Origin: Hemerocallis citrina
Lineage: Eukaryota; Streptophyta; Magnoliopsida; Asparagales; Asphodelaceae
DNA: 64,000 nt
NCBI GenBank assembly: GCA_017893485.1
Contig: CM030366.1
Span: 73,537,227 to 73,601,226 of the forward strand
Direction of reading: 5' to 3'
In this document: piece by piece, positions 1 to 11,800 of the stretch
Layout: every line of letters begins with the position of its first letter
Numbering within the stretch: the stretch's first letter is position 1
Translations under genes and position numbers: made by a program
Notes under the pieces: generated by a model
What the model saw: only the letters and a program-made list of their open reading frames with translations
The model's database searches: none
What the model was told of the DNA's origin: nothing

Positions 1-1219
1 GGCATCCGATAGAGTAAGGAACGTGCCAACATCTTACTGTCAGAATCCAAATGAGCGAGCCTATATAGAAACTGTTGAAGGAATTCCATAAATCGAATAC
101 TCATTTGTTAACATATAATATTACTAGATTTGCCCATGGGCACGTGCCTACGGCACGTCTTCGGAATGATGCAGCATATAAAAAGCTCTGTAAACTGCAA
201 AATATATGCCATGTCTGACTAACAAATCACATAGGTATCAACATTTATATGCAATACGATCGGGCTAGAAACTCCACGATTAGTTATAAAAAATAGTTGA
301 ATGTCGTATAACAATCACATAGTATCTTTAAATTTATATTTTTATTTTGTATATCATACAGATAGAGTCATCAAGGCTCCAGTTAACATCTATATATAAC
401 ATCTATATATAACCTGAAATCTGACAATTTGAAGAAAAAAACTGAACATCCAGAAATTTACAAACCTGAAATATGAAAATCTAAATTTCTGGGGGGGGGG
501 GAGAAATTTGAATAAGTGAAGAGTGGAGAGAGAGATGGTAATAAAGTAAAAAGGATCTTAGTTTTTTTTTTTTTGGGGGGGGGGGGGGGAAGGGATTTTA
601 GTTTTGGGGGAAAAACTTTTGGGGGAAAATATCTTTTGGGAGGGTGAATGTGAGCCATTGATTTTGTTTCAATTGAATGAAAGCCACTTGATAGCTTTTT
701 TTCAAATTGCCTTGTGATTTATTATATAGATAGGGTTTTACTTTTTCTGGCACCTAAAATTATATGTTTTTACATATTAGTATCTTACCCTTAAAATGTT
801 GAAAATGATGTCAAAAGGTTCTTTTTTGTCAGATTTACACCTATTCTTCCGTTCATATTGAGATACTAACCTCATCTTCCATTCATTCTCTAACCATAAT
901 CACACAAAACCTTGGGATCTGTTTATCCATACTTGGTTAGATCATCTAGTGAGGAGCATGGGGATGAGGAAGATAAAGAATAGTAAAAGGGTGGATGACG
1001 AGTTTGGGAATGAATGGATTTTGGATTTCGAAGAAGAGAGACACCTAGATTTTTCCCTAACCCCGAACCCTAACCTAACCTTAATTAACTCAGCCTTACC
1101 CGAAACATCACTTAACTTTAATGACCGAGAAGGATTAAAGAAAACTAGTTTCAGAGAAAAAGCACAAAAGTTAATATTAATTATTGATTTTGTGGTAGTA
1201 ACTGGGGTGTTTTAAACTT
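1..1219. other. AT-rich intergenic DNA with poly(G) tracts, no gene recognised
   Basis: No reading frame here resembles a known protein. There are long G runs near 491-501 and 575-589, followed by short repeats of the form TTTTGGGGGAAAA. An 88-codon frame at 949-1215 has ordinary composition but no recognisable domain and no splice context, so I do not call it a gene. Confidence 0.5.
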
Positions 1220-1222
1220 TAA

Positions 1223-1583
1223 GGGTCTGTTTGGAAACATTGAAGTTGGGGAATGGAAAGGAATGGAATGAAAATGAATGGAGAGGAATGGAAAGAAAGG
1301 GAAAGGAATGAATTAATTTTATAAGTTGTGTGTGTTTGGCAACTGGTGGAATGGAATAGAAATTGGGGGTGGAGCTTCAAATCTTATTTCCATTCCTTTA
1401 CGCAGCTTTCCGAGGGGGGTGGAGCTGGAATAGAAATTGGCTGAAATCTTTCTCTAGGTAATAAAATTTAGTTGTTTCCTTTGTTTTCTTTTTCAAAACA
1501 AACAAGCTGTGGAATAGGATAAGATGGGTTTATCCACAGTATTCCATTCCTTTCCCTAGTTTTTTGGGTTCCCAAACGCACCC
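1223..1583. mobile_element. Tourist-like (PIF/Harbinger-type) MITE
   Basis: The left end reads GGGTCTGTTTGGAAAC and the right end reads, in reverse complement, GGGTGCGTTTGGGAAC. The inverted similarity continues inward through GGAATGGAAAGGAATGG-type sequence (right side CCATTCCTTTCCC). The 361 bp unit is flanked on both sides by TAA (1220-1222 and 1584-1586), the 3-bp TWA duplication known for PIF/Harbinger elements. It has no coding capacity. Classification rests on the TIR and the duplication only. Confidence 0.75.
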
Positions 1584-1740
1584 TAAAGAGACTTAAAGAG
1601 GGTTACACAGATATAGAGAAGTCAATGGCTGTCATGTTAAATACATATATGGGGTATGCCCCAAACCACTTATTATATTATGGTCAACTTAAAAGTGGCA
1701 AGGTGTAGATCGAGATAGCTTGCAGAAGTTTAGTCTTTAT

Positions 1741-2971
1741 CAGTGTAGTTGAAGGCTCGCCTCAGGCTCAAGACTTAGGCTTAACAGCAGTTTGAGCCTC
1801 AAGTCCCAGTTAAGGCTCCCCCTTTGTTTGAAGCTTCACTTAGGTTTGCGTTTGGACGCGCCTTAGCAAAGGCTCGAGGTTTGCGCCTCAAGTAAAAGGC
1901 GCGCCTGAACATAACAGACCCGACCCGACCCGTCTTTACAATTCAACCCATTTTCAACCCTTCTCAATCCCGTAACTCCAATTCTCTCTCACATTCTCAT
2001 CCCTAATTCCAAACTCTAACCTCAATCTCTACATCTCCTACTCCTCAATCTGCACTTCTCTTCATCCCCCCTCTCAACAGCATCGGCGGCGACAATGAAG
2101 TAGCTTGGCAGCAACACGACAGCATACAGCAGATTGACAATTACATAGGAAGCAGATCAGCTGCGCCAGTGACACTCCTCAGTCTCCAAACTCTCCACTC
2201 CTATTCTGGTTTCTTTCCTTTCTGATTTTACGCTTTTTTAGTTTCCTTCTTGGGTGTTCGTCTATATTTGCTTATGATGTTCTTGCAAGTTACTTTGAAA
2301 CAAAATTGTGAAGCTAGTTCATTCTATAATTTACTATAATCATGAAACCATGTCTTATTCAAACAATTGCATCTTATCTTACTGTAGAGCATGACCAAAT
2401 TTTATGGTCGGCTAACTTTGTGTTATTGCTGTAATATTTCAAAATATCTTACCATTTACTAAGACTGTAATATTGTAATATTGTAGGCTCATTATTGTAA
2501 TATTTAATTTGATACTATTGTAGTTTTACTGTATGCTCAAAACTGTAATACTGTAATATTGTATGTTGTATGGTAAGTATCTTTATTATTGTATTACTGT
2601 AATACTATATGCTCATTACTGTATGAAACTATGAATTGAATGTTAACATGATATTATTGTAGTTTTACAGAGGAACAAATTGTATCACTTCTTCTTTGGG
2701 GCAAGAAATAAATTGTAGTTACACATTACAAGGGAACACATTGTAGTTCTACAAAAATGATAACTTACACAGTTATCTTGGTCATTGTATGATAAATTTT
2801 GTTACTATGATGTGATCTTGTTTAAATAATTTTATTTATAAATTTAAAAAACCCCAAAAAGTAATAGTGCACCTCGGTTAAGTGAGGCGTACGCTTCAAA
2901 TTGCGCCTTACGTCTCAGGCTGTGTACGGGGTAGTAAAATTGTGTTGCGCCTTACGCCTTCGACTACACTG
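1741..2971. mobile_element. Non-autonomous hAT element, 1231 bp, intact target duplication
   Basis: The ends are CAGTGTAGTTGAAGGC and, in reverse complement, CAGTGTAGTCGAAGGC. The element is flanked by a perfect 8-bp duplication GTCTTTAT (1733-1740 and 2972-2979), the hallmark of hAT transposition. Subterminal AGGC/GCCT motifs are dense on both sides, as expected for hAT transposase binding regions. There is no transposase frame. The interior has a pyrimidine-rich, leader-like stretch (about 1916-2240) and an AT-rich zone (about 2400-2660) with repeated TGTAATATTGTA. The leader-like part could be captured host 5' UTR sequence, but I cannot name a donor. Confidence 0.88.
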
Positions 2972-2979
2972 GTCTTTAT

Positions 2980-3815
2980 ATTTTGGTTGACATAGTTTAA
3001 AACCTGCTAGCACAAAAACGGTACCTCTTTGTTAATCAAATAGTGGAGTCCGCTAGCACAAAATCGGTAACTCTGTTTATATGTACGTGTACATGCATGC
3101 ATGTACATTTTACTAGTGCATCTGCCAATCCCTGGTCAATTAAGTCAAATTGCATATAGTCCAAACATATGGCAATCAAATATAAATCCATAGTTCTGTT
3201 ACGATCATGAGTCTATCTTAGAAACTTTTAATGATTTTCAAATTTTGCTTCAGCTAAGTTCAAACATTGTATATTGTAATAGTTGTTTTTCTATCACATG
3301 GTTTTTGACAAGTCATTAGTAAGTAATCTTTTTGGGTACCAAGTAATCAAAAATTCATAAAGTCTTATATATCTTTTAGGTATATTTAGCTGTATGTGTA
3401 CATACGAGTATGAGTGCGTAATCCTTAACAGAGTTGAAGATTGTTTACTGTGCTACAGTAGCACTTGCAATTCTTAACAGAGCAGAGAATGTGAATGACC
3501 CCAAAGGGATAGGAGGGAAGGCTTTGTTGTAGCAGTAGTTGTTCTATATTATCAGACACTCACAAGACAAGAATTAGCTTGCTCGAAGAATAGAAGTATA
3601 TTCTTTTCTGCCAATTGAGCATGTGACCTTGGATTGTCATGCTATATTACACGGAGAGGTGGATAGAGTTTTCTCCACCTCTCATTCATCTATGTATAAT
3701 GTATTAACCTTTCGGTATTTGTTTTTTTTTTTTGTTGTTTGTGATTTTTCTTAATATATACAGATCCGTGTTTATGCATAACTTGATGAATCAAACCTCT
3801 CTCTCTCTCTTTCAG
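2980..3815. other. Intergenic or intronic DNA, nothing firm
   Basis: A short sequence GCTAGCACAAAA followed by CGGTA and CTCT occurs twice, near 3007 and 3052, about 45 bp apart. The 3' part ends in a (CT)n-rich tract and TTTCAG just before 3816, which looks like a splice acceptor. I see no coding exon inside this stretch. Confidence 0.35.
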
Positions 3816-3853
3816 GTGATGCTGTGGGCTCTTCCTCTAGGAGTGCCTTCTGA
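3816..3853 (+). CDS. Possible last exon of a host gene (unidentified)
   Basis: After a pyrimidine-rich tract and TTTCAG, a short frame encodes DAVGSSSRSAF and then a TGA at 3851-3853. AT-rich sequence that looks like a 3' UTR follows. This is the usual architecture of a plant terminal exon. However, the upstream exons are not recognisable, the frame is only 12 codons, and the tail does not identify a family. It could be the end of a real gene that begins outside the window or was broken by transposons, or it could be chance. Confidence 0.2.
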
Positions 3854-4129
3854 TTGCCAAGATGCAATGGCATTTTGTTAAGTAATAATCTGAGTGACTG
3901 AAAGATGTCAGTATGGGTGCTTGAGGCGTTTATTAGCTATTTCATTGCTGAATCAGATATGGGCAGGCTGTTGTTTTCTGAAACTTTCCTCTTTTTTGGT
4001 TTGAAGTTTTTGCTGTTATTGTAGTTCTGGTTACAGTTAGCTCTTGTTAATGCAGCTGTTTTATGAACAGAGTTTTGGTTCTACACAAATATGTACCTGA
4101 TTTTAAAACAGTTAGTGTCATATTGCAAA

Positions 4130-4442
4130 TAGGGCCGCAATCGAAGCCGCAATCGAGCCGAGCCGAGCCGAGCCGAGCCGAATACCTTCAGGCTCGAGCT
4201 CGGCTCGTTTACGAAACGATCTCAGTTTTGAGCTCGAGCTCGGTTCGAGCCGATCTTTGACCGTATTCGAGCCGAATAGCTCGCGAGCTTAGCCTAAAAA
4301 AAAAAACCCAAGTCCGAGCTCGGCTTGTTTACAAAACGAGCTTAGTCTTGAGCTCGAGCTCGGTTCGAGCCGAGCTTTGACCGAGCTTTGACCGAGCTTG
4401 AGCCGAATAGCTCGTGAATAGCTCGATTCGTTTGCAGCCCTA
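4130..4442. mobile_element. hAT-like MITE rich in GAGCTCG/GAGCCGA motifs
   Basis: The ends are TAGGGCCGCAA and, in reverse complement, TAGGGCTGCAAACGAA. They are flanked by ATTGCAAA (4122-4129) and ATTGCGAA (4443-4450), an 8-bp duplication with one mismatch. The interior is two imperfect copies of a block of roughly 110 bp, each with GAGCTCGAGCTCGGTTCGAG followed by AGCTTTGACCG-type sequence. A frame translating as repeated SRAEP across the left end is a composition artefact. The size (313 bp), TIR and 8-bp duplication fit a non-autonomous hAT element. Confidence 0.75.
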
Positions 4443-4450
4443 ATTGCGAA

Positions 4451-5028
4451 GATGGACAGTGTTTCAACCCAAATTTTGCTGTTGCAAAGTTTAACAATGC
4501 CCTATCCTTTTCCTCTATAATAGTTAAGCATGGTAAATGTAATGGTTGTTGGTATTATTCTTTTTATTTATAGTAAAAGATGATGAAAGATCAAATTGGC
4601 TATTATCATATTGTTTCGGAAGTACATCCTTGTCAGAAATAATTGCACTGAAATGGTAAGATGGTAAAACAAGAAAACATGAGTACATGGCATGAGAGGT
4701 CAAAGGCTGAAAGTTGTTTGCCCACTTGTATAAGAGGGATTCAATTCTATGATCCACTTAACGATGAAGGGGTGAAACAACACCTTACACTCGACTATCC
4801 TCCATAAGGTTCCAAGCCATAAGAATGCAATTAGAAGCCAAGGAATCAAGTCGTGCCTTGGAACAAGTGGGACTCAAATGAGTCAAACCTCGGTCTTCTT
4901 GCTTGCTACCAAAGGTCCAAACCTAGACCTCGTGGTGCTGTCCAAAGTCCATTTAGGACAAATTGCTCAAATATGTGTACGTCCAAGAAGATGAAAACTA
5001 ACGTGTGTGTATATGTATATATATATAG
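4451..5028. other. Intergenic DNA ending in a GT/TA microsatellite
   Basis: I see no gene in this stretch. At about 5003-5026 there is a short (GT)n(TA)n tract directly against the left end of transposon X, matching the TA-microsatellite setting of the related elements further right. Confidence 0.5.
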
Positions 5029-5204
5029 ACGTCTTTGGTTGTGCACTCATTTGGTGTGCACTGTTGTGTGCACTCCTCGTCAGTCCTCGTCAGGCGTCCG
5101 ATCTGCACCTTAATCATGATTGTGATCGAATGGCTCACAATCCTTCTGCTCATCTCACTAACAAGAAGGGTAATTTGGTCATTTTCCCTACCTCTCATCT
5201 TTAG

Positions 5205-5764
5205 GAGTTTTTTTGCAGTGCTAGGCGACTTTTTGAAACTATTTGCGATTTTGGGCCACAATCCAAACTATTCGCATTTTTAGTTAGGCAGTGCCACGTC
5301 AGCAGCGGCCGCTATTGGGAATAGTGGCCTTTTCATAGCGACCTTCCACCATTGTCAGCTTATAGAGAGGATATTGTATAATGGACACGACTTGGTATAA
5401 CTGAGGTTGCTATTGTCAATAGCGACCTTGTATAACTAAAGCCGCTATTCCCAATAGCGACCACAGGTTGGCCCAATCTGTTACAGTCCCACCTGAGGTC
5501 GCTATTGGAAATAGCGACCTTAGTTATACAAGGCCGCTATTGACAATAGCGACCTCAGTTATACCAACTGGTTTGCAATTATACAATATCCTCTATCATC
5601 TGCCAAGTGTGGAAATCCAATGTATTGGTCGCTATGAAGAGGCCGCTATTCCCAATAGCGGCCGCTGCTGACGTGGCACTGCTTAGCTAAAAATGCTAAT
5701 AGTTTGGGTTCTGGCCCAAAATTGCAAATAGTTTCAAAAAGTGGCCTAGCACTGCAAAAAATTC
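5205..5764. mobile_element. Mutator-type MITE with long TIRs, 9-bp target duplication
   Basis: The 560 bp unit starts GAGTTTTTTTGCAGTGC and ends, in reverse complement, GAATTTTTTGCAGTGC. Inverted similarity runs inward for more than 100 bp and includes GTGCCACGTCAGCAGCGG on the left and its complement on the right. A perfect 9-bp duplication CATCTTTAG lies at 5196-5204 and 5765-5773, as in Mutator-like elements. The centre contains several copies of a small palindrome around CGCTATTGWSAATAGCG, so the whole unit can fold into one long hairpin. It carries no protein and is inserted in the left arm of X. Confidence 0.85.
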
Positions 5765-5773
5765 CATCTTTAG

Positions 5774-6297
5774 CTCCTATCTCCCATCTCCTTTTCTCTC
5801 TCTCTCATTGCACCCGAAGAACGCAGCCCCCAAATTCAGAAACCTTAGCTCCAAATTCCTGTGATTCCCCAAATCGAAACCCTATTCTCTTCATATTCTC
5901 TTCCTCCAAATCAAACCCTCACACCTCCTCTCAAAATCGCACTCGACGAAGCTCCTCTCTAAATCGCACCTAATGAAACTCAAGCACCCAACAAAGCTGA
6001 AAGTACCCCTCTCCAAATCGCACCAGACGAACTTCATCAACATCCTTCACCATCTCCAACCAAAGAACTGCGCGATTCCTCCTCTGTCATTTTGCGAACT
6101 TCGAAAAAATTCAAAAGGTATAATTTTTTTTAATTACTGATCTTCTATTATTTAAGGGTTGGTTTGTATTCAAAATTTCAGTGTATAATGCACGGTTGGT
6201 TGTATGATTTTTTTATATATAAAATTTAATAATTGAGCTTCACTAATTGTGTCTTTATTGTCATTGCTTAGTGAGTTCAATGCACAAGAGGTGGATT
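5774..6297 (+). other. X left arm: leader-like C/T-rich sequence and putative intron start
   Basis: The stretch contains CTCTCTCTCT, repeated CCAAATCGCACC-like units and AAACCCTATT, typical of plant 5' UTRs rather than coding sequence. It then becomes AT-rich after a possible splice donor near 6117. The matching right arm lies at 15345-14700 on the minus strand. The frame 5704-5973 is not called because it crosses the MITE end and the leader repeats. Confidence 0.45.
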
Positions 6298-8001
6298 CAG
6301 TGGCGGATCTAGGAATTTAGTTCAGTGGGGTCCTTATACAAAAATAAATACGATAACAATTAAGAAAGTACAATACTAAAATAAATAAGAAATGTTTTAC
6401 ATTCTAAATTTGCTCCCTACGAGTTTTCATCTTTTGAAATTGATTTATTACATCTTCATTAGTAACATTGGCAAGGGCTTCCTTTTCTATAGCCGAAATA
6501 AGACAATCACTTAAGAATTCATCACCAATTCGATTGCGCAAATCCGACTTCACAAGCTGCATTGTAGAAAAGCACCTCTCCACTGTTGCGGTTGCAACTG
6601 GCAAAACCAATGCAAGTTTTAGTAATCGATACACCAAAGAATAAGAGAGATGTTTTTTAGTTTGCACCATCACTTTAACAAGATCCCCAATGCCATTCAA
6701 ATGTGCAAATCTTTCATCTTCCTTCAAATTATCAATATAAATGATAAGTTCATGCTCAAGAGCCATCCTCTCCATGGAATCAAAATCATCAGGATATAAT
6801 TCAGCTAGCCTCATCAACTGTAACGGATCAAATGCACCAAATGAATCACGTGGATCTAAAGCAGCCATACAGACGAGCAATTCAGAGTTGACCTCATTAA
6901 AACGATCATTGAACTCTGCAATTTGCATATCAACAACAACATTAAAACAATCAAAAGAATAATAATGCTCATATGTGATTCCTGTTTTTTGTCTTCGGTT
7001 TTTTGGATTAATATAAGGCTCCATCATGTTCAACTTTTCAATGCCATGTTTATCACAAAATGAGAAGATCTTCATCAAAAGAGGATCCCAACCATCAAGT
7101 CTAAACTTCTGCAATTGTCGCTTAGTTGATTTCACCATGGACATAGCATTCAAGATATCTTGATCTTTTCTTTGTAGAGCTCTTGATAGAGATTCAGTTA
7201 GCCCAAAGATGTGCAACATCAAGTGCAAATAAAAAACAAAATCGAAAGATGTGAAGTATATTTGAAGACCATTTGCTTGACGTTGTTGTAAATCCTTCTC
7301 ACCCTCCTTTTCAACAAAGCTAAGCACATCCATAACATTTGTAAACAAATCAACCAAACGTAAAAGTGTTTTGTAATGGGAACTCCAACGTGTATCACCC
7401 GCTCTTATTAAAGAAAGCTCTTGATTCAACGTACATCTGATTTTTTATTTTTTAAAAAAAGCTATATTTATTAAGACATGCATCGCACGTGTAAATTACT
7501 GGTGGTTATTAATTTGTAGGGTCGTTTAGAACTACATACAAATATCTATATGTTCACATGAGCAATGCTACATAATGAACACATTCTGATATAGCAGTTC
7601 ACCGAGAGAATTACTACACCGGGACTTTGAGTTTCAATCTTTCAACGCCGAGAGGACAAGCAGAGCTGCAGAGAGGCAGAGGAGACTTCTGTTCTGTTTT
7701 TTTCAATTGGGTGAAGTGAGGAACGGGAGCTGAGACAGTGAGATTAATAGAGGTTAATTTTGAGTTGGGCTGAGACTAATAGACTTGTTATTTTCAAAGT
7801 TTTTGGTTCATTTTCCAGTTGGGCTTTAATTTTATTTTAATTTTGGGCTTTAATAGAGATGTGGGTTGCTAATTAATTTTGAGTGGGTTCCTTTCTTTTA
7901 GTTCACTGGGTTCCTATAATGCTTATATAAAAAAAATTACACTGTACCTTTTTTTCAGTGGGGTCCGTGCCCCCCCTGAACCTAAGCTACATCCGCCCCT
8001 G
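6298..8001 (-). mobile_element. hAT element, 1704 bp, with partial transposase gene
   Basis: The left end is CAGTGGCGGATCTAGG and the right end, in reverse complement, is CAGGGGCGGATGTAGC. The second block TTCAGTGGGGTCC occurs on both sides. A perfect 8-bp duplication GGTGGATT lies at 6290-6297 and 8002-8009. The element contains the C-terminal part of a transposase on the minus strand and about 0.5 kb of non-coding sequence before the right end. Full plant elements of this kind are longer, so this is an internally deleted copy. It sits in the left arm of X. Confidence 0.9.
6404..7429 (-). pseudogene. hAT transposase, C-terminal half (zinc finger MYM-type 1-like)
   Basis: This 341-codon open frame resembles the C-terminal part of plant hAT transposases annotated as zinc finger MYM-type protein 1-like. 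It starts in the middle of the family pattern at GDTRWSSHYKTLLRL, which normally lies well inside the protein. The hAT C-terminal dimerisation region is clear near residues 265-315, with LALVLPVATATVERCFSTM followed by KSDLRNRIGDEFLSDCL. The N-terminal zinc finger and the earlier part of the catalytic domain are missing, and the element is too short to hold them. The frame itself has no stops, which suggests a fairly recent copy. Without its N-terminal half it should not be a working transposase. The start is only the first ATG available. Confidence 0.85.
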
Positions 8002-8152
8002 GGTGGATTCCTCATCTGGAGAAATTTCCGAGGACACTTTTGATTATATGAATTGAGGGAAGACACTGATTCTATGTTTAATGTTTTGAAATTTAGTTCC
8101 ATACAATATTTGTATGTGTAGGCAGTGATGACATGTTTATACAAGGCAAGTT

Positions 8153-8170
8153 CCCCCCCCCCCCCCCCCC
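8153..8170. repeat. Poly(C) tract, 18 bp
   Basis: An uninterrupted C run follows CAAGTT and precedes ATTACCAATTCAGTGTGC. The equivalent place in the right arm of X (near 14594) has a shorter G run on the plus strand, so the tract is ancestral to both arms. Confidence 0.9.
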
Positions 8171-8231
8171 ATTACCAATTCAGTGTGCAACTAAATGTCA
8201 CCCAAAAACATGATTTTTTGTTTACTGGGTT

Positions 8232-8600
8232 TAACTATCTGTTTTTCTCTGTCAAGCATTTTTCTGTGTTTAATGAGTATCGTTGTGCATTGCTGTGTGC
8301 ACTCTTCCTGAGCCGTCCGGTCTGCATTTTGTTCATTATCATGTTTGGGCGGTTCAGCTTCGTTCCTCTCTTCTCACTTACAAGGAGAGGGGTAGTTGAG
8401 GTGAATTTCAGCCTTTCAGGCTCCGATTCTGTTTTTCGGCAATTGGTAGACATATTCCTGTATATTTGGAAATTTACATTATTGTTGTTAAGTTTAATAC
8501 TTGGAAGATGTAGGGGGGGCAAAAATATGGGTTGGAACTAGTGGGCATGGAATTATAATGCAGCCTAGTGACAAACTCAAATTTCTACATTTGATACACT
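8232..8600 (+). mobile_element. Fragment of the X/K/E terminal family inside the X left arm
   Basis: The flanks GGGTTTAAC and ACACTTATG are adjacent in the right arm (near 14530) but are separated by about 370 bp here, so this is an insertion. It contains GTGTGCACTC, CCGTCCGGTCTGCA, ATTATCATG and CTTACAAGGAGAGGGGTA, matching the conserved terminal block of X at 5060-5180. The exact ends and the target duplication are not clear. Confidence 0.45.
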
Positions 8601-8853
8601 TATGTTTGATTTATAAAATTTTTTTGCAGTACTTCTCCTAATTCTAAACCTACAAGTTGTTGTTCTGAGCCTACAATTTTGTTGTTGTTAATGTATCTTA
8701 TATTGTTGTTTATGTTGTTTTTATGCATCTTTTATTGTAGGTTTGATCCAATAAAGTTGTTGTTGTTGTTGTTCTGAGCCTACAATTTTGTTGTTGTTAA
8801 TGTATCTTATATTGTTGTTTATGTTGTTTTTATGCACCTTTTATTGCAGGTTT

Positions 8854-11800
8854 TGTAATACCCCGCAAAATAGCATATGGCTATTTTTGTATAGTAATCT
8901 GTGCACATCTGAATATTGCACACGATTACTTTTTTTAATAGTTATCAGCTTTAATTGGGAAATTTCAGACATATGAGCTGTTCTGAACCCGATGAGATAA
9001 ACTCGAGATATCTTCTCAATTAAACTGTGGTTTTATCCCGATTGTTTCGACCAGACAATTGTCGGGAGAAAGTTATAATTTCTACAAAACCTATATTTTT
9101 ATAAATTTTAATTTATATATATATTAGTCACTTTCAATTAAGCTAGTGCTTGGATTGAATGTGGATTGTATTTGTGCACTAGGGTTAGAATCGGAATATG
9201 GTGACCTAGGATACCTTGATCTAACCTAAGGTTAGGAACCCTAACATCATATGATCATGGCTTAATCTTGATAAGGATCCAATGGTGGAGATGTTTTACC
9301 ATGTGTAAATTGACTTGAAGAATGAGAAGTTTCCAAAGAAGTTTCCATGAAGCTTCTAGTTTGGTGTGTTGGCACTCAATCCACCCTTCATCCCTTCACC
9401 CATCCCACCCTCCATATCAACCCTGCACCTCACCACACTCCATCCCACACCCACCCTCCAATTCCGGCCCCATTTAAACCCCTCCCATCTCACCTCACTC
9501 CATTTTCCAAATTCCATTCATTCTCCTCCTAAGCCTTCTCCATTCCTCCTTGTTCAAAAAAAAAAAAAATTAAGGGAAAGGAAGAAGTCTTTTAGAATAG
9601 GAGTAGTAGAGAAGGAGAAGAAGAAGTGTAGGAGAGGGTGTTGGCCAAGCTATACAAGTACAAGGAGCAAAGGCAGGCAAGCAAGCAAAGCTAGGAGTCA
9701 AGCTACAAGGAGATTTTGCAAACTTCATGTGGGTGATCTCTTAAACTCTTTGGTATTTATTTTGTTTTGGTATGAATGGATGTGTAGTGTGGTAGCTATG
9801 ATTTTGTTACTATGTTTGAGTATGAGAAGTGCTAGGAAAAGATAAATTGTATGGTAAAAATAACTCTTTTTTGAGTTTTGTTAAGTAGCATGATTGTGAG
9901 GGTATGTTTGATAATTTCTTGCGCCCAAATGGCTCTGAATTATGAGCTCAAATTTTGGGAAGTTGTTCTTCTACATATGTAGAGTATCCATGATTTTTGT
10001 TCATAATATTTGGATGCATTTTAGTAGCCCAAACAATGGATCCAAGTCAGGATAGTAAGCAGCCAGAATAGCTGCTGGCTGTGAGAATTTTTGTGTGTCT
10101 TTCCGATTTTATATCTCGTTAAAGACAGGGTACTTTGAGCTGAGAATTTTTATGGACACTCTTATATGTGTCTACAACTATAGTCCTAAATTTCATAATT
10201 TTCCGAGATCGTTTGATGCCCCGAAAAATTTGTAGAATGCGACTGGTTTGAAGGTATCGGCTGAAGCTGATTGTGTTTTGGGCTGAGGTTTAAAAAGCCA
10301 TAACTCCTTGTATGTTTATTATTTTGCTATAAAATTTTGGTAGTAACTTTTGGTATGAGTCTATTTGATGAATCTCTAGAGGTCATTTGATGAGGTTTCA
10401 AAAGTAATTAGTGAGGGGCAGTAAATACCTTGCTGAAAAAGAACAGCTGAAAATCTTGCTATTTTTGAGGAGTCGTAGATCATTGTGTGAAATGAATTTG
10501 AATGTGAATTTTGGACACAATAGAATGATATATGTGTAGATAGAAAATCTCAAATTTCATGAGCATTGGACTTAGGGTTTATTTATTATTGAATTTTAAA
10601 GTATGATACGTTCAGCCTAGTACAAGTTGTCTAGTTCGTGGGGATAGATATTTCTAAACTTATCTGTTAAGAATTTGGGTGACTGGCCAACTAGAGAATT
10701 GCAGTAGGGAATCATAGCTTTCTAACCAAATTGGAATTTTGTAATTCTAGGTTGTAGGTTGGAAGTTGTGATTTTCCAAAGTTGGGTTAGATTTGGCCTT
10801 GTCAAGGAAATGTTTGCTAGAAAAATCAACTTTTCCCTTGTTGTGCACCTAATGGAATTTGGTATCTTTGAGGACCTTAAGGATTGAATCTGACGACGTG
10901 TCAAACTAGGAAGTTGTAGTAGATACTCCCACCTTTCCATAGAACCTGGAATTGAGTAATTCTGATAACTGAGTAAACTTCTATGATATCGGACAAGTGC
11001 AGCAAGTGCGAGAAGGAACATACTACTAAGAGTATATAAGGATTATTGGATGTCAAGATGATTGAATTTGAGGAAATAGTCAACTGGAGAGTTGTAGACT
11101 AGGGTCTTACCTTTTCAGAATGGGAGATACCAAGAAATTCTGACGTGTGCGTTGGAAATTATGGACATTGCGAGTTTAGCAACCTGTTGTCTCGATTGAC
11201 TTCAAGCTTGAGTTAACTCGGAGACTTGAGTCCCTTAAAAGAAATTGAGGTAATCATCGACTAGGGGATGGCAATGGATCTCCTTACCCTTCTAGGAAAT
11301 TCTGAGTGCATTGTTTTCCGATGAGTGTAGCTTGGGTCACAGCTACTGGTATTTCTTGAACTGTTCCATCGGACAATTAATGAAGAATCCTCTGCATACC
11401 GCAATATGGTGATCATGAGCCATCAGGTTTAAATGATGGGTTTTAGAATTTTATTTAGAACTTAAACAAGTTCATGTGCTTAGTACTCATGGTGGACATG
11501 AGTAAGTTGGGTTATGGCTCTGGTCGGATTGTGTTGGGTGTCTCGATGCCTGAGTCTGTCAATGGTCAAGAATGGATGGTTATGTATGTGCTTACTTTCA
11601 TTGAATTGTATTGCATCATTGGGGCATCATTGGACCACTCGCTGAGGGTCACGGGCCGGAATTATTTGGTCGCTGACCTGTGAAGGTATTGGAAATCAGT
11701 GGATGTGATTTTCGTGATGATTGTTGTTTTGACAAACTGGACGGGCTCGACATTGTTGATCGGCACTGAGTGTGATTTGGGTAACAACTTGTTTCAATAA

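Noticed and set aside
458..658. 66-codon minus-strand frame rich in proline and lysine
   Set aside because: It is the translation of poly(G)/poly(T) tracts; composition only.
949..1215. 88-codon frame as a small gene
   Set aside because: No domain, no splice context and no similarity to a known family; it ends against the Tourist-like MITE.
4063..4260. Protein with SRAEP repeats
   Set aside because: The repeats are GAGCC units of the hAT-like MITE at 4130-4442.
9347..9845. 159- and 61-codon proline-rich frames as a gene
   Set aside because: They lie in the C-rich then A/G-rich leader zone of LTR S1; equivalent zones in S5 and S8 are not conserved as protein.
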